Shown: positions 59,682 to 64,000 of the stretch, piece after piece
Layout of the letters: each line of letters starts with the position of its first letter
Numbering within the stretch: position 1 is the first letter of the stretch
Assembly: GCF_001280305.1 (NCBI RefSeq)
Contig: NZ_CP012623.1
Coordinates: forward strand, 3,286,001-3,350,000
Direction: 5' to 3'
Source of the DNA: Hymenobacter sp. DG25A
GTDB lineage: Bacteria; Bacteroidota; Bacteroidia; Cytophagales; Hymenobacteraceae
DNA length: 64,000 nucleotides
Made by a program: the position numbers and the translations under genes
The notes under the pieces: model-generated
Seen by the model: the letters and a program-made list of their open reading frames with translations, nothing else
Told to the model about the DNA's origin: nothing
Database searches by the model: none

Positions 59682-61067
59682 ATGGCCAAACTGAAGACCC
59701 TTTATTTCTGCCAGAACTGCGGGGCGCAATCCGTGAAGTGGATTGGCCGCTGCCCTTCCTGCGGGGAGTGGAATACCTACGTGGAGGAAGTGGTGCAGAA
59801 GGAAGACACCCAGGCCGCCGGCTCCTGGAAAACGCCGGCCGCTGCCAGCACCACCAAAGTGTCTAAGCCGCGCCCCGTCAGTGAGATACACTATGAAGAA
59901 GAGCCCCGCATCATCACCCACGATGGCGAGCTGAACCGCGTGCTGGGCGGGGGCCTGGTACCTGGGTCCCTGGTGCTGATTGGGGGCGAGCCGGGCATCG
60001 GCAAAAGCACGCTCATGCTGCAGATTGCCATGCAGCTGCGCCAGCTGAAGGTGCTGTATGTGTCGGGTGAGGAAAGTGAGCAGCAGATCAAGATGCGCGC
60101 CGAGCGTCTCATTGGTGAGCAGCACCCGGGCTGCTACATTCTCACCGAAACCAATACCCAGAATATCTTCAAGCAGATAGACCAGCTGCAGCCCAACATC
60201 GTGGTCATCGACTCCATTCAAACCCTGCACTCGGGGCTGGTGGAATCGGGGGCGGGCTCCGTGAGCCAGGTGCGCGAGTGCACCCAGGAGCTGCTGAAGT
60301 ATGCTAAGGAAACCGGCGTACCCGTGCTGCTCATCGGCCACATCACCAAAGACGGCTCCATTGCCGGTCCCAAAATTCTGGAGCACATGGTGGATACCGT
60401 GCTGCAGTTTGAGGGCGACCGGCACCTGAGCTACCGCATTCTGCGCACCATCAAAAACCGCTTCGGATCTACCTCAGAGTTGGGTATTTATGAGATGCAA
60501 GGCTCTGGTTTGCGGCAGGTGAGTAACCCCTCGGAAATTCTGCTTTCGCAGCGCACCGAAACGCTGAGCGGCATGGCTATTGGTGCCACGCTGGAAGGCA
60601 ACCGCCCCTTGCTGGTAGAAGTGCAGGCCCTGGTTACGCCCGCCACCTACGGCACGCCCCAGCGCAGCAGCACCGGCTTTGATGCCAAACGCCTGCAGAT
60701 GCTGCTGGCCGTGCTGGAAAAGCGCAGCGGCCTGCGCTTAGGTCAGCACGACGTATTCCTGAACATTGCCGGTGGCCTGCGCCTCGACGACCCGGCCCTG
60801 GACCTGGCCGTGTGCGCGGCCGTGGTTTCCTCGCTGAATGATATTCCGCTGTCCGGCGAAACCTGCCTAGCGGCCGAAGTGGGCCTGAGTGGGGAGATAC
60901 GGGCCGTGAGCCGGCTGGATCAGCGCCTCTCCGAGGCCGAAAAGCTGGGGTTTGGCGAAATGTATATTTCGCAGTTTAATGCCCGGGGGCTCGATCTGGG
61001 GCGTTTTGGCATCCGGGTGCATCCGGTAGGCCGCCTGGATGAGGTGCTCAGTGGTTTGTTTGGCTAA
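59682..61067 (+). CDS. radA: DNA repair protein RadA
   Basis: 461 residues from the ATG at 59682. The N-terminal zinc finger is CQNCGAQSVKWIGRCPSCGEW (C10, C13, C27, C30); the RecA-like core has Walker A GEPGIGKST (about 106-114), the RadA-specific KNRFGSTSELG (about 258-268) and a Walker B region VVIDSIQTL; the C-terminal part is a Lon-protease-like domain that lacks the catalytic Ser-Lys dyad. RadA promotes branch migration during recombinational repair. The 37 codons upstream of the chosen ATG are not conserved-looking. It is divergent from the phosphoesterase cassettes. Confidence 0.96.
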   Translation: MAKLKTLYFCQNCGAQSVKWIGRCPSCGEWNTYVEEVVQKEDTQAAGSWKTPAAASTTKVSKPRPVSEIHYEEEPRIITHDGELNRVLGGGLVPGSLVLIGGEPGIGKSTLMLQIAMQLRQLKVLYVSGEESEQQIKMRAERLIGEQHPGCYILTETNTQNIFKQIDQLQPNIVVIDSIQTLHSGLVESGAGSVSQVRECTQELLKYAKETGVPVLLIGHITKDGSIAGPKILEHMVDTVLQFEGDRHLSYRILRTIKNRFGSTSELGIYEMQGSGLRQVSNPSEILLSQRTETLSGMAIGATLEGNRPLLVEVQALVTPATYGTPQRSSTGFDAKRLQMLLAVLEKRSGLRLGQHDVFLNIAGGLRLDDPALDLAVCAAVVSSLNDIPLSGETCLAAEVGLSGEIRAVSRLDQRLSEAEKLGFGEMYISQFNARGLDLGRFGIRVHPVGRLDEVLSGLFG

Positions 61068-61280
61068 AATCTGCGTAAACAGCCGCGTAGGCAGCCGGTT
61101 ACGAAAAAAGTAACATTGCGGATTGGACTTTCTCAATCCAAATGCCTTATCTTCGGTATCTAAATTGACTTTTCCCGCGAAAAATCAGAGAATGAGGCAT
61201 CTGGCCCCGGGCAGATTCGCGGATAAGTTCAGTTTAACCCTCCTTGTTGTAAGCGCCGTACTACCTCGATATACGTTCTA

Positions 61281-62732
61281 ATGGCATTTTCCTTCCGCAT
61301 AGCTGCTGGCTGTCTGATGGCTGCGCTTCTGGCGCCGCTGTCCGGCTGGGCGCAGGGCACCGTTTTACTTACCGGTAAAATCAGTAACCAGGACAGTGAT
61401 ACCATCGCCATTTCCGTGCGCGATAATCCCCTGCAGGCCAACGAGCAGCTGACCTACGCCCGCGTTGACAGCAAAGGCGAGTTCCGGCTGGCCCTGAAAG
61501 TAGACGGCCCTACCCGCGCCGACCTGGTGTACGGCGACGACGTAACGGCCCTGTTTGTGGAGCCGGGCAATGCTCTGGAAATCAAGTTTAAGGGCTCCGA
61601 TATGGCGGGCTCCATCCGCTTTAAGGGCAAGGGGGCGGAAGCCAACACTTTCCTCTCGGAGATGGATGACAAGTTTGTGGAGAACGATGGTTTTCAGGTG
61701 CTGCCCGAAAATATCATGCTTTACGAGCCGGGATTTCTGAGCTTTCTGGATTATCGGCGGAAAGCTGAAGACAAGTTCCTGGCTGAAAATGAAGAGAGCC
61801 TTTCTCAGCCGTTCATCAACTACGTGAAGGCCGAAATTGCCTATACCTACGCCAACGACCGGCTGACTTTCCAGGACCTGCGCGAGCAGGTGGTAGCCAC
61901 CGAGGGACGTCTGAAAATGTCGCCTACGTATTACGAATTCCTCAATGATAAAAGCCTGATCAACAACGCTTCTGCCCTGCAGAACGAAATGTATCAGGAG
62001 TTTCTGCTGAACTACGTTCACTACCAGGCGCAGAGCCAGAGCCACCAGCGCTCCGACCCTGATTTCTACCAGGTATGCTATGAGGTGGCCAAGGAGAATC
62101 TCAGTGGCAGTGTCCGGCCGCTGGTGCTGGGCCGCATTATGCAGGAGTCATTCCGCTTTGGGCACATCAAACTCTCGCAGGCCATGCTCAGCGACTTCCG
62201 CACCCAGCCGGAGTCCGGCAAGTACCTGCCCGCCCTGCAGGCCGACTTCGACGCGCACAAGTCCTTTTCCATTGGTGCCCAGGCCCCCGATTTCAAGCTG
62301 GTTACGGCCAAAGGCGACTCCGTCTCTCTGCGCAGCTTTGCCGGCAAGCTGGTGTACATCAACTTCTGGAAATCTACCAGCGGTTTGTGCCTGCGCGACC
62401 TGCCCTACGCACAGGATCTGGCCAAAAAGTTTGAAGGCAAGAACATTGTCTTCCTCAACATTGCCTTTGATGAGAACGAGCCCGCCTGGCGCCAGTTGGT
62501 GGTCAGCAAGAAGCTGCCGGGCGTGCACGTGCGCGCTTCCGGTGGTCTGCGTTCTGCCCTGGCCCGCGCCTACGCCTTGGACAACGTGCCCAGCTACATG
62601 CTGCTGGCCGAGGACGGTACCTTCCTGAATACCAAGCCCAAGCGCCTCAGCAGCCACGCGGCCGTAGAGGAAATCAAAGACTCCTTCGGCAAAGCGGCTC
62701 TGTATACCAGTACCGCCGAAATCAAGAGATAA
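61281..62732 (+). CDS. TlpA-like thioredoxin-fold protein with degenerate active site
   Basis: 483 residues with a signal peptide (cleavage near LSGWAQG, about residue 24), an N-terminal beta-rich DUF4369-like domain (about 27-130, GKISNQDSDTIAISV), a helical middle region and a C-terminal thioredoxin/AhpC-TSA domain from about 328 (SIGAQAPDFKLVTAKGDSVSL). The active-site segment, normally FWASWCGPC, reads FWKSTSGLC; only the second Cys remains. A dithiol oxidoreductase reaction is therefore unlikely. It is probably periplasmic and may be a binding or chaperone-like relative of the TlpA/ResA group. It has no identifiable promoter and is followed by a strong terminator. Confidence 0.88.
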   Translation: MAFSFRIAAGCLMAALLAPLSGWAQGTVLLTGKISNQDSDTIAISVRDNPLQANEQLTYARVDSKGEFRLALKVDGPTRADLVYGDDVTALFVEPGNALEIKFKGSDMAGSIRFKGKGAEANTFLSEMDDKFVENDGFQVLPENIMLYEPGFLSFLDYRRKAEDKFLAENEESLSQPFINYVKAEIAYTYANDRLTFQDLREQVVATEGRLKMSPTYYEFLNDKSLINNASALQNEMYQEFLLNYVHYQAQSQSHQRSDPDFYQVCYEVAKENLSGSVRPLVLGRIMQESFRFGHIKLSQAMLSDFRTQPESGKYLPALQADFDAHKSFSIGAQAPDFKLVTAKGDSVSLRSFAGKLVYINFWKSTSGLCLRDLPYAQDLAKKFEGKNIVFLNIAFDENEPAWRQLVVSKKLPGVHVRASGGLRSALARAYALDNVPSYMLLAEDGTFLNTKPKRLSSHAAVEEIKDSFGKAALYTSTAEIKR

Positions 62733-62754
62733 CGGTTGGTTAGCACCGACCCCG

Positions 62755-62789
62755 AAAACGCCTTCTGACTTTGTTGGAAGGCGTTTTTT
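62755..62789 (+). terminator. Hairpin terminator of the TlpA-like gene
   Basis: AAAACGCCTTC pairs with GAAGGCGTTTT around an 11-nt loop, followed by TT; it starts 23 bp after the stop codon. Confidence 0.85.
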
Positions 62790-62987
62790 GTTTAGTTGAT
62801 GCTCAGGCTCTGGCCTCTAGTAACTTATGCCGGCGCACTGCCGGTTACGGTGTCCTTCTGCCGGCCGCACCGGTATAACCGGCCCGGAAAGACGCGCCCG
62901 GGGAACAACTTTCGCTTGCTTTTAGGGGTTAAGGTGCTGAAAATGGAGTGGCCGGCTTTGCGCTGCATTCCCGACCTTTATGCTTCT

Positions 62988-64000
62988 ATGCGCTCCACCG
63001 TTCTTGATGGCCTGAATTTTCTGTCGAAGCTGACTCCGCGTCGCGCCCTGAATACGGCGCAGGTGGTAGGCGGCTATGCCCTGAGCAAGCTCACGGGCAA
63101 GGCCCGGCACTGGGGGCTGCCGCTGGCGCTTTCCTTCGAGCCCACCACCAGCTGCAACCTGCGCTGCCCGGAGTGCCCCAGCGGCCTGCGCTCCTTCACG
63201 CGCCCCACCGGCATGCTGCCCGATGACCTGTTCAAGCGCACCATTGATGAGGTAGCCTCCCGGCTCTGGTACCTAATTTTCTACTTTCAGGGCGAGCCCT
63301 ACCTGCACCCGCACTTCTTGGAGCTGGTAAAATACGCCGCCGATAAAGGCATTTACACGGCCACCAGCACCAACGCCCACTACCTCAACGACCAGAATGC
63401 CCGCCGCACCGTGGAGTCAGGCCTCGACCGGCTGATTATCTCTCTTGATGGCACCACTCAGGAAGTGTACCAGCAATACCGGGTGGGCGGCAAGCTGGAT
63501 AAGGTGCTGGAAGGCACCAAGAACATTATCAAGTGGCGGAAAGAGCTGAAATCGAGCACGCCGCGGGTGGTATTCCAATTTCTGGTAGTTCGTCCCAACG
63601 AGCATCAAATGGAAGATGCCAAAGCGCTGGCTAAAGACCTGGGCGTGGATGATGTGTGGTTTAAAACCGCCCAGATTTATGACTACGCCCAGGGCTCCCC
63701 GCTCATCCCCACCATTGACTACTATTCCCGCTACGAGAACAACAACGGCACCTGGAGCATCAAGAACAAGCTGCTGAACCACTGCTGGAAGATGTGGCAC
63801 AGCTGCGTGATTACCTGGGACGGCCTGGTGGTGCCCTGCTGCTTTGATAAGGACGCCGAATACCGCCTCGGCGACCTGCAGCAGCAAACCTTCCGCGGGC
63901 TGTGGCACGGCCCCAAGTATCAGCAGTTCCGCGCCTCATTGTTAAAGGGTCGCGACCAGATTGACATGTGCCGCAACTGCACTGAAGGCACCCGCGTGTG
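62988..64000 (+). CDS. Radical SAM / SPASM-domain protein, truncated by the window end
   Basis: The reading frame starts at ATG 62988 (or in-frame ATG 62943) and is still open at the last base, after 337 complete codons. The radical SAM motif is SCNLRCPECP, C-x3-C-x2-C, near residue 48. The C-terminal part carries SPASM-type cysteines: CWKMWHSCVITWDGLVVPCCFD, then CRNC close to the window end. SPASM proteins carry auxiliary Fe-S clusters and often mature peptides or modify small molecules; the substrate cannot be told because the neighbour is cut off. The length so far is normal. Confidence 0.9.
   Translation, partial: MRSTVLDGLNFLSKLTPRRALNTAQVVGGYALSKLTGKARHWGLPLALSFEPTTSCNLRCPECPSGLRSFTRPTGMLPDDLFKRTIDEVASRLWYLIFYFQGEPYLHPHFLELVKYAADKGIYTATSTNAHYLNDQNARRTVESGLDRLIISLDGTTQEVYQQYRVGGKLDKVLEGTKNIIKWRKELKSSTPRVVFQFLVVRPNEHQMEDAKALAKDLGVDDVWFKTAQIYDYAQGSPLIPTIDYYSRYENNNGTWSIKNKLLNHCWKMWHSCVITWDGLVVPCCFDKDAEYRLGDLQQQTFRGLWHGPKYQQFRASLLKGRDQIDMCRNCTEGTRV

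Noticed and set aside
1..64000. tRNA, rRNA, CRISPR, phage or integrase genes
   Set aside because: None was recognised by eye in any gap; a tRNAscan or covariance search could still find a structured RNA that I missed.

Overview
The window is a stretch of a GC-rich Bacteroidota chromosome, most likely Hymenobacter or a close relative (Cytophagales). The evidence is a GldJ-type gliding/secretion lipoprotein next to a PorP/SprF-family outer-membrane protein, Bacteroidota-only families (DUF4175 Gln-rich protein, DUF4382 lipoprotein), and two promoters that match the Bacteroidota pattern TTG-N19-TAnnTTTG exactly. I see no phage, plasmid, insertion-sequence transposase, CRISPR array, rRNA or tRNA. 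This assignment is inference from gene content, not from a marker-gene comparison.

Layout. 0-20 kb is mostly minus-strand housekeeping: rhomboid protease, polyprenyl diphosphate synthase, RNase R, a fused oligopeptide-type ABC ATPase, signal peptidase II, IleRS, an MMPL/RND exporter and GlyRS, with a plus-strand phosphate transporter. At 20.38-20.89 kb a non-coding block holds an AT-rich element and more than a dozen DnaA-box-like sites, and is a strong oriC candidate. mnmG (gidA), a classic origin neighbour, lies 3 kb away. 21-32 kb is a minus-strand series: Ig-like lipoprotein, methyltransferase, mnmG, arginyl-transferase-like protein, ybeY, an RsbW-like ATPase, DUF4175 and exonuclease III. 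32-36 kb has small metabolic genes, comF, gldJ and porP/sprF. 36-50 kb has a large AsmA protein, lipoproteins, dgkA, fumC, a dodecin, and an ECF sigma factor with a membrane anti-sigma protein fused to a TonB-like C-terminus.

50.2-54.9 kb is the most interesting part: an aromatic amino-acid operon (prephenate dehydratase, aminotransferase, prephenate dehydrogenase, DAHP synthase-chorismate mutase). In front of it is a perfect promoter followed by two consecutive short reading frames extremely rich in Phe and Tyr codons. Each is followed by a terminator hairpin and a competing antiterminator, so the operon appears to carry two attenuators in series.

55-64 kb has a PlsC-like acyltransferase, two tandem copies of a metallophosphoesterase plus small envelope-protein cassette, radA, a thioredoxin-fold protein with a degenerate active site, and a radical SAM/SPASM gene cut by the window edge.

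Spread through the window are nine ~90-140 bp imperfect palindromes of three sequence families (three copies each). All are intergenic, between genes pointing the same way. They behave like REP/MITE-type non-autonomous elements; no transposase for them is in the window.
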